Part shown: positions 20,159 through 28,964 of the stretch, piece after piece
Layout of the letters: each line of letters begins with the position of its first letter
How positions within the stretch are numbered: position 1 is the stretch's first letter
NCBI GenBank assembly: GCA_902544085.1
Contig: CACCAP010000005.1
Coordinates: forward strand, 1-64,000
Reading direction: 5' to 3'
Source: an uncultured Bacteroidota bacterium
GTDB lineage: Bacteria; Bacteroidota; Bacteroidia; Flavobacteriales; Flavobacteriaceae
Length of the DNA stretch: 64,000 nucleotides
The notes under the pieces: generated by a model
Told to the model about the DNA's origin: nothing
The model's database searches: none
The model's input: only the letters and a program-made list of their open reading frames with translations
Position numbers and translations under genes: made by a program

Positions 20159-20683
20159 ATGAAAATATTTCAAAAAATTATTTTTATTCTTTTTATCATA
20201 TCATGTGGATCATCTGATGATATAACTGAAGGCTTAATTGAAATAAAAACTTTACGAGCCCAAAAAAAGTGGCAATATACTGTTCCAATTACCGAAAACT
20301 CTGATTTTGAGTCTGATTTATCTTATAATTTAAAAGATGATCCAGATTTATCTCCAATAGTTGACAATATCACTGAAGTTGAAATAATTTCTGTTGATTT
20401 GAAAATAACTAGATTTACAGGAAATACAGGATCTGTTGAAGTGGTCTTAAATAGACCATCGGGTAAGTTGTCTTCTCTTTCAGTAACGAACATAAATAAT
20501 TCGATAAATAGATTGTTGAATTTTCCAATAGATTCAAATCAAAAAAAATCGATTTCCGATGAAATATTAGCAACCAAGAGTCTACAACTTATTGGAAATG
20601 GTAATATTCAGGGTGTGGCTCCGCTACCATCTTCTATTTCTTTCGAAATAATATTATCATATTCTATAACTTATGAATCGTAA
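20159..20683 (+). CDS. Hypothetical lipoprotein
   Basis: A 174-residue protein with a lipoprotein signal (lipobox FIISC, lipidated Cys16, followed by GSSDD). The mature part is predicted mostly beta-stranded with alternating polar and hydrophobic residues. I recognise no family. It follows folC by 26 bp. Its last 11 bases overlap the ATG (20673) of the next gene, an outer-membrane-like protein, so the two are probably made together and may act together in the envelope (inference). Confidence 0.7.
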   Translation: MKIFQKIIFILFIISCGSSDDITEGLIEIKTLRAQKKWQYTVPITENSDFESDLSYNLKDDPDLSPIVDNITEVEIISVDLKITRFTGNTGSVEVVLNRPSGKLSSLSVTNINNSINRLLNFPIDSNQKKSISDEILATKSLQLIGNGNIQGVAPLPSSISFEIILSYSITYES

Positions 20684-21307
20684 CTTTATTTTTTTCTTTT
20701 TAAGCATTTTTTTTTTTTTTTATTAGATACTTACTCACAAGAAAGTATTGAAAAGCCCATAACTTTTGATACTGAACACCATAGGCTAAATTTTGAAGTT
20801 GATATTGGTGTTCCACATATTGTTGGATTTGGATTTGAATTTTTTTTAACTAAAATAAAACCTAAATATTCTCTTTATTATTCGAAGGGTGGAAAAAAAA
20901 TATTTGACGAACCATTTAAACAAATTGCTAAAAATTATGATTTTTTTGATTTCTCCGTAAACAAAATTGAATATGGTTTAAATATATATTTTAATAAAAA
21001 TATTTATGTTTCAATCGGCAATTATGAAATTGATTTAAATCTTGAATATGATAACCAAGATAATATTAGATTAATGAGTGATATACGAAACTCAAGTCCT
21101 GTTCTTAAAGTTGGTTTTAAATATGAAAAGAAATTCTATTTGAAAACTGAATTGGGCTATAATTTTAATTTTCCCGAAAATATTTTTGGTAGTGGAAGGG
21201 TCAGTGATATTGATGTTATTACTACCATTAATTCTAATAAAATACCTTTGGTAGATAATAATGGTTTTTTCTTGGCATCTGTAAAAATTGGCTATGGTTT
21301 TCTCTAG
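20673..21307 (+). pseudogene. Outer-membrane protein gene interrupted at a poly-T tract
   Basis: From ATG 20673 the frame runs MNRNFIFFFLSIFFFFY and stops at TAG 20724, just after 15 consecutive T. The +1-shifted frame is then open without a stop from the tract to TAG 21305-21307. It reads ...LLDTYSQES, a perfect signal-peptide end, followed by about 190 residues of beta-barrel-like sequence ending in VKIGYGFL. One extra T would give a normal 211-residue secreted protein. The downstream frame contains no start codon that would keep the signal peptide. Possible readings are a phase-variable gene, a gene rescued by transcriptional slippage, a true pseudogene or a homopolymer sequencing error. 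The coding quality of the 3' frame argues against long-standing decay. Confidence 0.75.
20707..20721. repeat. Homopolymer run of 15 T
   Basis: Fifteen consecutive T in the hydrophobic core of a signal-peptide coding region. It is the longest mononucleotide run I noticed; other T or A runs in the window are about 8-9. Tracts of this length mutate easily by replication slippage and also cause RNA polymerase slippage. Confidence 0.95.
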
Positions 21308-21339
21308 TTTTTTTGAACTAAATATGTAAAAAAGAATCT

Positions 21340-21347
21340 TATATTTG
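21340..21347 (+). promoter_or_regulatory. Candidate -7 box for tRNA-Val
   Basis: TATATTTG matches the Bacteroidota -7 consensus TAnnTTTG exactly and lies 8 bases before the tRNA. A TTG at 21313-21315 sits 24 bases upstream, slightly far for the -33 element. Confidence 0.55.
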
Positions 21348-21355
21348 CAACCGCC

Positions 21356-21430
21356 GGGCGCTTAGCTCAGTTGGTTCAGAGCACTTGGTTTACACCCAAG
21401 GGGTCGGGGGTTCGAATCCCTCAGCGCCCA
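21356..21430 (+). tRNA. tRNA-Val (anticodon TAC)
   Basis: A full 75-base cloverleaf. The acceptor stem is GGGCGCT/AGCGCCC, with D-stem GCTC/GAGC. The anticodon stem is CTTGG/CCAAG around the loop TTTACAC, and the T-arm is GGGGG TTCGAAT CCCTC. The discriminator is A21430. CCA is not encoded. Confidence 0.97.
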
Positions 21431-21438
21431 CAATTCAT

Positions 21439-21496
21439 AATCCTTTGGTGAAGCAAAAAGCTTAGTTCTAAGTAAACAGTAATCAAAGGATTTTTT
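21439..21496 (+). terminator. Probable terminator after tRNA-Val
   Basis: AATCCTTTG (21439-21447) and CAAAGGATT (21484-21492) form a perfect 9-bp stem followed by a T6 run (21491-21496). The loop is long (36 bases) and contains a smaller CTTAG/CTAAG hairpin. The orientation suits the tRNA, not the converging gene, because the other side lacks a T run. Confidence 0.6.
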
Positions 21497-21507
21497 ATTT
21501 GTAAATT

Positions 21508-22695
21508 CTAATTAGAGTAAAGAAATTGTGTTTGAATCGGAACACCGTAAAGTGATTCCAATTCCTTAATATTATCCTTGTAAATTTTTGTCTCAGGTGG
21601 TACACTGAAATTTTCCCAAAAAAACTTGTTATAAGGCACCTTATATAAAGACATGTCTTTTTGTTCCATATCAAAAAAACTATCAAATTTTGATTTATCT
21701 TCTATAAGTTTTGTAACGAATAGTTCGTGTCTAAATGAAACAGGATAAAACTCCTTGACTTTTTGACCAGAATTAATCATGGTTTTTTTCACATTTTCGG
21801 GAAGACGTCGAGCACCAACCCACTCTCTTGTCATATAGCTTAAATATAGTTTACCTACACTGTTTTTTTTATAAATCCAAATGCTATTCGCGTATTTACC
21901 AACTTTAGGATCTCTTTCATATTCAAGTCTGTAAATTTTAAATGATTCATAACCTATGTACATTGTTATTTTTGAATTTTCTTTGTCTATTCCCTCAAAA
22001 ATTAAAACATCTTCTCCATCGTAGGATGAATTACCAATTTTCTTCCAATTATAACTTTTGGTCCTCACTCCTTTTCTTAGTGGATTACTCCACTCCGTGT
22101 ATCTCAATGGATGAAATTGAGATTGATTTTTTACAAATCTATAATCTGATGATTTTCTTATGTTTTCAACACTTGCTCTTACAATATTTGAGTTTGGTCC
22201 TTGATCAATTGCCTTGATAAAGTGTTCTATAAAAAAACGACATTTGTTTTCCTCGACATCCCACCTTCTGTATAGAATATTTAGTTGATGGGATTTACTG
22301 ATAGTATTTATTTTCAAAGATTTTATAGCTTGATTAACGTAATTTATTGGGGCTTTTACAATTACCTCGTCAAGTGTTGTTAGTTTTTCTTTTAAAATTA
22401 TTTTTTTGTCTTTCCGATTAATAAAATCTTGAACATTAATTTTTATTGTTTCAAATCCTATGGAAGATATTTCTAGAACGTCGTTGAGTTCATTTTTGGT
22501 TACTAAGAATGAAAATGTACCTTCCATTGTTGATGTAGTGCCAATATTTTTTTTTAAGATACCAACAGCTGCGAAGGGAACTTCATAATCAAACTCATCC
22601 ACAACTGATCCCTCAATTATAATATTTTGGGCAGATACTATTTGAGTAAAAAAAAGAAAAGCAATTAAAATATATAAACTACTTTTAAAATTCAT
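21508..22695 (-). CDS. Carboxypeptidase-regulatory-like domain protein
   Basis: A secreted protein of about 395 residues. The frame is open to 22737, but I chose the ATG at 22695 because it yields a clean Sec signal (MNFKSSLYILIAFLFF...SAQ). Directly after it comes a CarboxypepD_reg-like beta-sandwich (IIIEGSVVDEFDYEVPFAAV... ending TTLDEVIVKAP). That is the domain found before TonB-dependent receptor plugs, but no receptor barrel follows. The remaining 270 residues are a conserved Bacteroidota extension of unknown role. The divergent DoxX-like gene begins only 19 bp away. Confidence 0.8.
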   Translation of the reverse strand: MNFKSSLYILIAFLFFTQIVSAQNIIIEGSVVDEFDYEVPFAAVGILKKNIGTTSTMEGTFSFLVTKNELNDVLEISSIGFETIKINVQDFINRKDKKIILKEKLTTLDEVIVKAPINYVNQAIKSLKINTISKSHQLNILYRRWDVEENKCRFFIEHFIKAIDQGPNSNIVRASVENIRKSSDYRFVKNQSQFHPLRYTEWSNPLRKGVRTKSYNWKKIGNSSYDGEDVLIFEGIDKENSKITMYIGYESFKIYRLEYERDPKVGKYANSIWIYKKNSVGKLYLSYMTREWVGARRLPENVKKTMINSGQKVKEFYPVSFRHELFVTKLIEDKSKFDSFFDMEQKDMSLYKVPYNKFFWENFSVPPETKIYKDNIKELESLYGVPIQTQFLYSN

Positions 22696-22714
22696 TCTTC
22701 TAAATATAAGAATT

Positions 22715-23191
22715 ATGTTTTTTGAAAATAAAGACAAATTGGCCTTTAAATTTAAACTAATTACTATTTACATTATGGCAATATTTTACATCAACGTAGG
22801 AATTGGTCATTTTATAAATCCTGACTTTTTTTTAGTCATTGTCCCAGACTATCTTCCTTATCATCTGTTCCTTGTTTACATTTCAGGCTTGTTTGAAATT
22901 ATTTTTGGTGTATCATTGTTTTTTAAAAAATCAAGAAAATTTGGTGCAATTGGATTAATCTTTCTTCTAATTTTGGTTTTTCCAGCGAATATTTTCCTTT
23001 TTCAATCTTTGGAAGCTCAATCGGTTTATGAAATTTCTAAGAACAAAGCATTAGTCAGAATGTTTTTTCAAGCTCCATTGATATTGATTGCTTTTTGGCA
23101 CTCACTTGACAAAGTATACAGATATTTTGATATCTTTTGTATAATAATTTTTATCCCAACAATTTTATATTTCATTAGTCTTTCCAGTTAG
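22715..23191 (+). CDS. DoxX-like membrane protein
   Basis: A 158-residue protein with four predicted membrane helices. The segment YINVGIGHFINPDFFLVIVPDYLP and the later GLFEIIFGVSLF are characteristic of the DoxX/SURF4-like family. The function is unclear; relatives have been tied to redox or quinone reactions. The start could also be the ATG at 22775, but 22715 gives an extra amphipathic N-terminus and is kept. The 3' end overlaps the DUF1295 gene by 17 bases. Confidence 0.8.
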   Translation: MFFENKDKLAFKFKLITIYIMAIFYINVGIGHFINPDFFLVIVPDYLPYHLFLVYISGLFEIIFGVSLFFKKSRKFGAIGLIFLLILVFPANIFLFQSLEAQSVYEISKNKALVRMFFQAPLILIAFWHSLDKVYRYFDIFCIIIFIPTILYFISLSS

Positions 23192-24116
23192 ATTTAAATC
23201 TACCCAAAAACATTGGTACATTCATTTGGTATTCTTTGTATTTGGGATACTTAGCTGCACTTATCTCTTCACTAAATTTCGCACTATTATAGAACAGAAT
23301 CACCAAAAGAATACAACCTGCAATAGACCAGTTTAGAATTTCACTTGTAGCAGAAACACTAAACAGATAAAAAATAATCCAAATTATCTGTTCACAAGTA
23401 AAGTTGGGATGTCTTGAGTAAGACCATAGCCCACTTGTCAGAAAACCTTTTTTATAATCTCCTACTAATTCAGACTTTGACTTAATTTTCTCATATTTTA
23501 AGGTTTGAAAATTATATTGCTGTTGATCCGAAATTGTCTCAAGAATTATAAATAGAAGCATTAAAAAACCGATTAAATAATCAAAAAAACTTATCTCATT
23601 ACCCCCTGTCCAAGCAGCTAAAATTGGGAGGGTGAACAAAAAAATTAGTCCCATTTGATAAAAACAAATAAAAAATAAATTAAAAAGAGACCAATTAAGT
23701 TGTCGTTTTAACCAGGGGGTTTTGTTTCTTAGTACCTTCCAGCGATAATCCTCCTCACCTCTCCAAAAATATATGCTATAACCTCCTCTTCTGGCAAAAT
23801 TAAAAGTAAGTCTGACTCCCCAGATCGAAACTAAAGTTGACATCAAAAGCATTCTTGAATCAAAATCAGACTGAATTGTAAAATACCATACGTAAACAAT
23901 TGGTATGATGCTCCATATTTTGTCGATTTGACTGTAATTCTTAGTAATCTCACCAATTAAGAAACAAGATGAAGCAGAAAATAAATAAATTTTTGTGGCA
24001 AAAAATAAACTTTCGCTCTGAGTCGCATTTAAATTAAGTGAAAAAAAACCACTAAAAAAAAACAGATAGGTTAAGCTTACTATGCTTAGAATTAATATGA
24101 ATACCTTTTTAAACAT
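23175..24116 (-). CDS. DUF1295 / steroid-5-alpha-reductase-like membrane protein
   Basis: A 313-residue integral membrane protein with about seven helices. The order WSIIPIVYVW, WGVRLTFNFARRGGYS, and near the end GLWSYSRHPNFTCEQIIW is the DUF1295 pattern. DUF1295 belongs to the isoprenylcysteine methyltransferase / steroid reductase-like fold with a C-terminal cofactor site. The substrate is unknown. It converges with the DoxX-like gene (17-base overlap) and is divergent from the esterase gene (28 bp between starts). Confidence 0.87.
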   Translation of the reverse strand: MFKKVFILILSIVSLTYLFFFSGFFSLNLNATQSESLFFATKIYLFSASSCFLIGEITKNYSQIDKIWSIIPIVYVWYFTIQSDFDSRMLLMSTLVSIWGVRLTFNFARRGGYSIYFWRGEEDYRWKVLRNKTPWLKRQLNWSLFNLFFICFYQMGLIFLFTLPILAAWTGGNEISFFDYLIGFLMLLFIILETISDQQQYNFQTLKYEKIKSKSELVGDYKKGFLTSGLWSYSRHPNFTCEQIIWIIFYLFSVSATSEILNWSIAGCILLVILFYNSAKFSEEISAAKYPKYKEYQMNVPMFLGRFKSNWKD

Positions 24117-24144
24117 TATTTAAATTTATAAATTTAGAAGTATA

Positions 24145-25095
24145 ATGATCTCAAATTTTTTTTCAACATTATTTTTTTTGTTATCGTTTGCTTTTACTCT
24201 AGCTCAAAGTAATAATGCCATAATTGACTCACTAATGAGTCAAGACAATATCACATTTTACCAAAATATTGAATATGGAAAAAATGAAAGAAATAAACTA
24301 GATATTATAATCCCAAAATCAAATTCAAAAACCCCTCTGGTCATATACTTACATGGGGGTGGTTACAAAGGTGGGAAAAAAGAACATACCTACAGAAAAA
24401 ACAACATTGGAAGAATAAGTGAAATTCTAAATAATAAAATTGCTTTTGCTACTATAAATTATTCTTTTCTTAATAATGAAGACGGCTTAATTTCATCACT
24501 TAATGATGCAAAGTTAGCGTTACAGTTTTTAAAGTACAATCATAATAAATTTAATTTGGATAAAAACAGAGTTGTTATTTGGGGTGTTTCGTCGGGTGCA
24601 AATTCTGTGTTGTGGCTGGGGCTATCTGATGATATGGCTGACCTAAAAAGTGAGAATAAAGTTTTGAGAGAATCCACTCGAGTTCAAGGAATAGTTTCGA
24701 TAAATGGTGCTCACTCATTCAATAGTCAAAACTGGAAAAAAATGATAAATATGTCCGATAAAATTTTTGATTTCATGATTAAAAGATTCTTGAAATACCC
24801 AGGTATGGATGTTGATAAATGGTTGGTTAATTACAAACTAAAAAAGTATCAAGATGCTATTGACTATTTTGATTTCATGGATTCATCTGATCCACCAATG
24901 TTAGTTGCTAATTATGGTGATATGGTACCAAAATCAATATCCAGTTTTAATCATCATCCCATACATGCGAAATATTTAAAGCAAAGGGCTGATTCACTTT
25001 CAATAGAAAATTATGTCTTTGCTCCCAAGTTGGGAATCGAAAGTAAAGATATAAATGGTATTCTTGATTTCATATTAAAACAACTCACTGATTAA
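24145..25095 (+). CDS. Secreted alpha/beta hydrolase (esterase/lipase-like)
   Basis: A 316-residue protein with a Sec signal (residues about 1-20, ending TLAQ). The oxyanion-hole motif is YLHGGGYKGGKK, and the nucleophile elbow GVSSGAN (GxSxG, Ser near residue 149) places it in the HGGG/hormone-sensitive-lipase-like esterases. The early DIIIPKSNSKTPLVIYLHGGG layout matches the 'alpha/beta hydrolase' carbohydrate/acyl esterase group of Bacteroidota. It is probably exported. The DUF1800-DUF1501 pair follows by 34 bp, so it could be in the same transcript. Confidence 0.85.
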   Translation: MISNFFSTLFFLLSFAFTLAQSNNAIIDSLMSQDNITFYQNIEYGKNERNKLDIIIPKSNSKTPLVIYLHGGGYKGGKKEHTYRKNNIGRISEILNNKIAFATINYSFLNNEDGLISSLNDAKLALQFLKYNHNKFNLDKNRVVIWGVSSGANSVLWLGLSDDMADLKSENKVLRESTRVQGIVSINGAHSFNSQNWKKMINMSDKIFDFMIKRFLKYPGMDVDKWLVNYKLKKYQDAIDYFDFMDSSDPPMLVANYGDMVPKSISSFNHHPIHAKYLKQRADSLSIENYVFAPKLGIESKDINGILDFILKQLTD

Positions 25096-25129
25096 TAAAT
25101 AATTAAAAAAAAATTAAGATATTTGAACC

Positions 25130-26584
25130 ATGATTGTGAGTTGTAATAATGGGACGTTATCTGCTTTTATCCCAACAGTTGATAATCCATGGGATATTTC
25201 TAAAGTTTTACTTGTTTACAGGAGACTAGGTTTTGGATTAAAACACACGGATATTGCATCAAAATTATCTCTTACACCCTCAGAGATAATAGACGAATTA
25301 ATTGATAATGCAAAAAATTTACCGTTGACACCTGATCCTGGTTGGGCTCATTGGACAAACACTGATTTTAGAAATGCGGGAGGTAACAGAGGACCATTTT
25401 ACAGAAACCATCAAAAAATTGTATTTGAAGATTTTCTAAAAAATGATATGCGTGATCGATTAACATTATTTTGGAGTAACCATTTTGTTACTGAATATTA
25501 CATGTACAATCATCCTGCTTATACATTTAGATATTACAACAATTTACAATCTAATGTTTTGGGAAACTTCAAAAATTTTGTTTCTGTTATGGGTTTGGAT
25601 GATGCTATGCTAATGTATTTAAACGGATATGAAAATAGAAATAATGCTCCAAATGAAAACTATGCAAGAGAGCTCTATGAATTGTTCACATTAGGTGAGG
25701 GTAACGGATACACTCAAGATGACATCACTGAAACTGCAAGGGCTTTGACTGGATACAACAACAGACAAGATGGAGGACCAATTTATTTTAATCCTAATAG
25801 GTTCGATAATGGAGAAAAAACCATTTTCGGAAGAAAGGGAAACTGGAATTATGATGACGTTATAAACATTTTATTTGAAGAAAAAAGTGATTTAATATCA
25901 AAGTTTATTGTAAGAAAATTATATAAACATTTTGTTAGCCCTGATGTAAATGAGGCTATAGTTGATGAATTAGCTCTATATTTTGTGAATAATAACTTTG
26001 AGTTAGAGCCACTTTATAGAAAGCTTTTTAAAAGTGAGCACTTTTTCAACTCTTTTTCGAGCAATGTTTTAATCAAAAGCCCAGTAGATCTTATGGTTTT
26101 TATTGAAAAGGAGTTTGATTTTGAAAAACCTGACAATTTTAATGATAACTTAAATAATTATTTAAGAGCAAGGTGCAGTGATATGGGTCAAGAAATATTA
26201 AATCCAGTTGATGTAGCAGGATGGCAAGAAAATCATGACTGGATATCAACAGGAACTTTACCAATGAGATGGGATTTTTCTGATTATTTACTATCTAGAT
26301 ATTGGATTAAGAATAAAGAACAATTTAGAAATTATGCAATTAGTATTGTTGGAATTGAAGAAACCAACCCTATTGAAATTGTTAAAAAAATTAATAAATA
26401 CATGTTTTGTAATTATAACTTGATGGATGATGAGTTGAATGATGCCTTGGCTGCCTTTAAAGGAGATGTGCCTGACGATTATTTTAATGGAGGGGGATGG
26501 ACTCTTAATGAAAGTTATGCGCCAAACCAGGTTTATGCATTATTGTTATTTTTTGTGAAACTTCCTGAATATCAATTGAAATGA
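25130..26584 (+). CDS. DUF1800 domain protein
   Basis: A 484-residue protein with the DUF1800 pattern: LLVYRRLGFGLKHTDI near the start, LTLFWSNHFVTE, NENYARELYELFTLGEGNGYTQDDI, and NPVDVAGWQ near the end. The function is unknown. DUF1800 genes are very often followed by a DUF1501 gene, as here, where the two overlap by four bases (ATGA). No clear signal peptide is present, and an in-frame TGA just upstream rules out an N-terminal extension. Confidence 0.93.
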   Translation: MIVSCNNGTLSAFIPTVDNPWDISKVLLVYRRLGFGLKHTDIASKLSLTPSEIIDELIDNAKNLPLTPDPGWAHWTNTDFRNAGGNRGPFYRNHQKIVFEDFLKNDMRDRLTLFWSNHFVTEYYMYNHPAYTFRYYNNLQSNVLGNFKNFVSVMGLDDAMLMYLNGYENRNNAPNENYARELYELFTLGEGNGYTQDDITETARALTGYNNRQDGGPIYFNPNRFDNGEKTIFGRKGNWNYDDVINILFEEKSDLISKFIVRKLYKHFVSPDVNEAIVDELALYFVNNNFELEPLYRKLFKSEHFFNSFSSNVLIKSPVDLMVFIEKEFDFEKPDNFNDNLNNYLRARCSDMGQEILNPVDVAGWQENHDWISTGTLPMRWDFSDYLLSRYWIKNKEQFRNYAISIVGIEETNPIEIVKKINKYMFCNYNLMDDELNDALAAFKGDVPDDYFNGGGWTLNESYAPNQVYALLLFFVKLPEYQLK

Positions 26585-28191
26585 GTAATAAAAATTACCT
26601 AGATTCTAAAAAGCATCGAGAAGAACACTCTAGATGGGACAGGAGAGGGTTTCTCAAAGTTTTAGGTATAGCAGGTGCAGGTTCTATTTCTCTTGGAAAT
26701 ACAAATATCTCTGTCCTAAATTCTAATTTTTTAACTAACGCATTATCTGATTCCTTGTCCGATCGGGTATTGGTCTTAATAAGACTTAAAGGTGGTAACG
26801 ATGGATTAAATACAATTATCCCAGTTTATGATTATGATACGTATGTTTCCAAAAGACCATCTATTCATATTCCAAAAAATAATTTGATTAGGTTGAATGA
26901 TGATTTTTCGATGCCCGATCATATGAGCAATTTATCAGGTTTTTGGGAAAATGGAAAAATGAGAATAGTCAATGGTGTTGGATATGAGGGTCAAAACTTA
27001 TCACATTTTACCTCATCAGACTATTGGGCGACTGGATCAACAAATAAGAGCGATATGGTTTCATCTGGATGGCTTGGCAGGTATTACGATGAAAAATACT
27101 TTGACTATACAACAAATCCACCTGAAAAACCTGTTGCCGTTCAAATTGGAAGTAATGCTAATTTAATTTTTAATGGCGCATCAAGAAATTACGCTTTTGC
27201 TGTAGCTAATGAGTCAAGACTTGAGAGAGTTGCAGAGAGAGGAGAGTTTTATTCTACTCAAAATTTACCTGATTGTACTCATGGTGATCAGCTAGAGTTT
27301 TTGAGAAGAGTGAGTAATACAACATATGATTATGCCAAAGTTATTAATGATGCATTCAAATCTTCAACTGATTATAGTGGATATGAAACTGATGAGGGTT
27401 TAGACAAACAATTGAGACTAGTTGCTAAACTGATTAAGGGTGGTCTGGGTTCAAAAATTTATATGGTTTCAATTGGTGGTTTTGATACCCACGGAAATCA
27501 AGCTTTAACACACCAATATCTATTATCTAGTTTATCATCAGCTGTGAAATCATTTTATGATGACTTGGCAGAGGATGGTTTTGATTCAAAAGTATTGTCA
27601 ATGACCTTTTCAGAATTTGGAAGAAGAGTTGCGGAAAATGGATCTGAAGGTACAGACCATGGCTCAGCTGCTCCAGTCATGTTGTTTGGTTCCCCATTAA
27701 GAGGAAGTGGATTTATTGGAAGTCATCCCAGTTTAACAAACTTGAATAGGAGAGGAAATATGTACAATACAATTGATTTCAGATCTATATATCAAACTAT
27801 ATTGACTGATTGGTTATGTGGTGATTCAAAATTTATAAATGCTGCAATGCTTGGAAATGAATACGATATTGTTGGATTAGGTTTTGGATGTAATGATAAA
27901 GATATAGTCGACTATAATTCCTTATTAAATTACCATGCCCCGATTTATTCAAATTATGATCAAAGAGTTAGTTTGAATTTAAGAATTGAACAAACCCACA
28001 AGGTTAATATAAAAACTTTTGATATTTTGGGAAGACATGTTAACACTATATTTAATGGCGATCTAATGAGAGGAGAACACCAATTCTCTATAAGCCATGA
28101 TAAAAATGGTAAATTATCAGCAGGACAATATTTTTACAGAATAAATTTAGTTGGTGGCCCTACTCTTAGTAAAGCATTTGTAGTTAGATAG
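26581..28191 (+). CDS. DUF1501 protein with twin-arginine signal and C-terminal sorting-like domain
   Basis: A 536-residue DUF1501 protein (alkaline-phosphatase-like superfamily). The N-terminus carries RRGFLKVLGIAGAG at residues 21-34, a good Tat signal. The core has LIRLKGGNDGLNTIIPVYD, VSIGGFDTHGNQ and TFSEFGRRVAENGSEGTDHG, the conserved metal/sulfatase-like pattern. The last 75 residues (VNIKTFDILGRHVNTIF...AGQYFYRI...KAFVV) resemble a type A sorting domain of the type IX secretion system. The sequence therefore suggests folded export by Tat followed by outer-membrane secretion. It is coupled to the DUF1800 gene by an ATGA overlap. Confidence 0.92.
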   Translation: MSNKNYLDSKKHREEHSRWDRRGFLKVLGIAGAGSISLGNTNISVLNSNFLTNALSDSLSDRVLVLIRLKGGNDGLNTIIPVYDYDTYVSKRPSIHIPKNNLIRLNDDFSMPDHMSNLSGFWENGKMRIVNGVGYEGQNLSHFTSSDYWATGSTNKSDMVSSGWLGRYYDEKYFDYTTNPPEKPVAVQIGSNANLIFNGASRNYAFAVANESRLERVAERGEFYSTQNLPDCTHGDQLEFLRRVSNTTYDYAKVINDAFKSSTDYSGYETDEGLDKQLRLVAKLIKGGLGSKIYMVSIGGFDTHGNQALTHQYLLSSLSSAVKSFYDDLAEDGFDSKVLSMTFSEFGRRVAENGSEGTDHGSAAPVMLFGSPLRGSGFIGSHPSLTNLNRRGNMYNTIDFRSIYQTILTDWLCGDSKFINAAMLGNEYDIVGLGFGCNDKDIVDYNSLLNYHAPIYSNYDQRVSLNLRIEQTHKVNIKTFDILGRHVNTIFNGDLMRGEHQFSISHDKNGKLSAGQYFYRINLVGGPTLSKAFVVR

Positions 28192-28963
28192 AGCTGAATA
28201 TTTTTTCCATTTTTTTCTCTTCATCTTCAGCTAAGTCTTTGTCAACCAATATCCTACCACTATATTCATCAGTTATGAATTTTTTTCTTGAGGCAATATC
28301 AAGTTGTACCTGGGGAGGAATAATAAAGAATGAGCCCGCAGAAGCTCCTCTTTCAACTGGAACAATTGCAAGACCATTTTTAACACTGGATCTAATTTTT
28401 TTGTAAGAAATTAAAAGAGATTCATCAATTTTTTTTTCAAATTCTTCAGATTTTTTTACCAAAGCAGTTTCTTCTTTTTCAGTTTCTTTCATTATGTTAT
28501 TTAATTCTTCTTTTTTATGATCTAAGTGAGTTTGTCTTTCTTCTTTTTCAGAGGCTGTTTCATCTAACTTACCTTTCTTTTCTTCAATCTGAACCTTTAA
28601 TTCATTGATTTGTTTTTCGCTGTATTCTATTTCTAGTTCTTGAAATTCTATTTCTTTACGTAAGGATTCAAACGCTCTATTATTTCTGACATTTTTTTGT
28701 TGATCATTATATTTATTGATCATTACTTTTGATTCTTCAATCTTGTTTTGTTTCTCTTTAATAGCATTTTCAATTTCATTTATTTCTTCATTTATTTTAT
28801 TCATTCTGAAATCTAAACCTTCAACCTCATCTTCCAAGTCTTCGACCTCAAGTGGTAATTCACCTCTTACACTTCTTATTTTATCTATTCGAGAATCAAT
28901 TAATTGCAAATCATACATTGCTCTTAACTTTTCTTCGACTGAATATTCAATTTTTTTGGCCAT
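28184..28963 (-). CDS. Coiled-coil protein with degenerate C4 zinc ribbon (zf-RING_7 / DUF164-like)
   Basis: A 259-residue protein. Residues about 15-185 are one long charged coiled coil, and the C-terminal 65 residues form the zinc-ribbon region of this family. In most bacteria that region contains two CxxC pairs. Here the aligned places read RGASAGSFF and TDEYSGRILVD, so all four metal cysteines are gone while the surrounding IPPQVQLDIASRKK is kept. This family has been linked to translation and ribosome dimer factors in other bacteria; its role here is unknown. It lies 1 bp after the NIF3 gene, so it is co-transcribed. Confidence 0.87.
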   Translation of the reverse strand: MAKKIEYSVEEKLRAMYDLQLIDSRIDKIRSVRGELPLEVEDLEDEVEGLDFRMNKINEEINEIENAIKEKQNKIEESKVMINKYNDQQKNVRNNRAFESLRKEIEFQELEIEYSEKQINELKVQIEEKKGKLDETASEKEERQTHLDHKKEELNNIMKETEKEETALVKKSEEFEKKIDESLLISYKKIRSSVKNGLAIVPVERGASAGSFFIIPPQVQLDIASRKKFITDEYSGRILVDKDLAEDEEKKMEKIFSSI

Positions 28964-28964
28964 A

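Noticed and set aside
22696-22737. Longer N-terminus for the carboxypeptidase-regulatory-like protein
   Set aside because: The 14 extra residues would precede a normal signal peptide and would overlap the start of the divergent gene.
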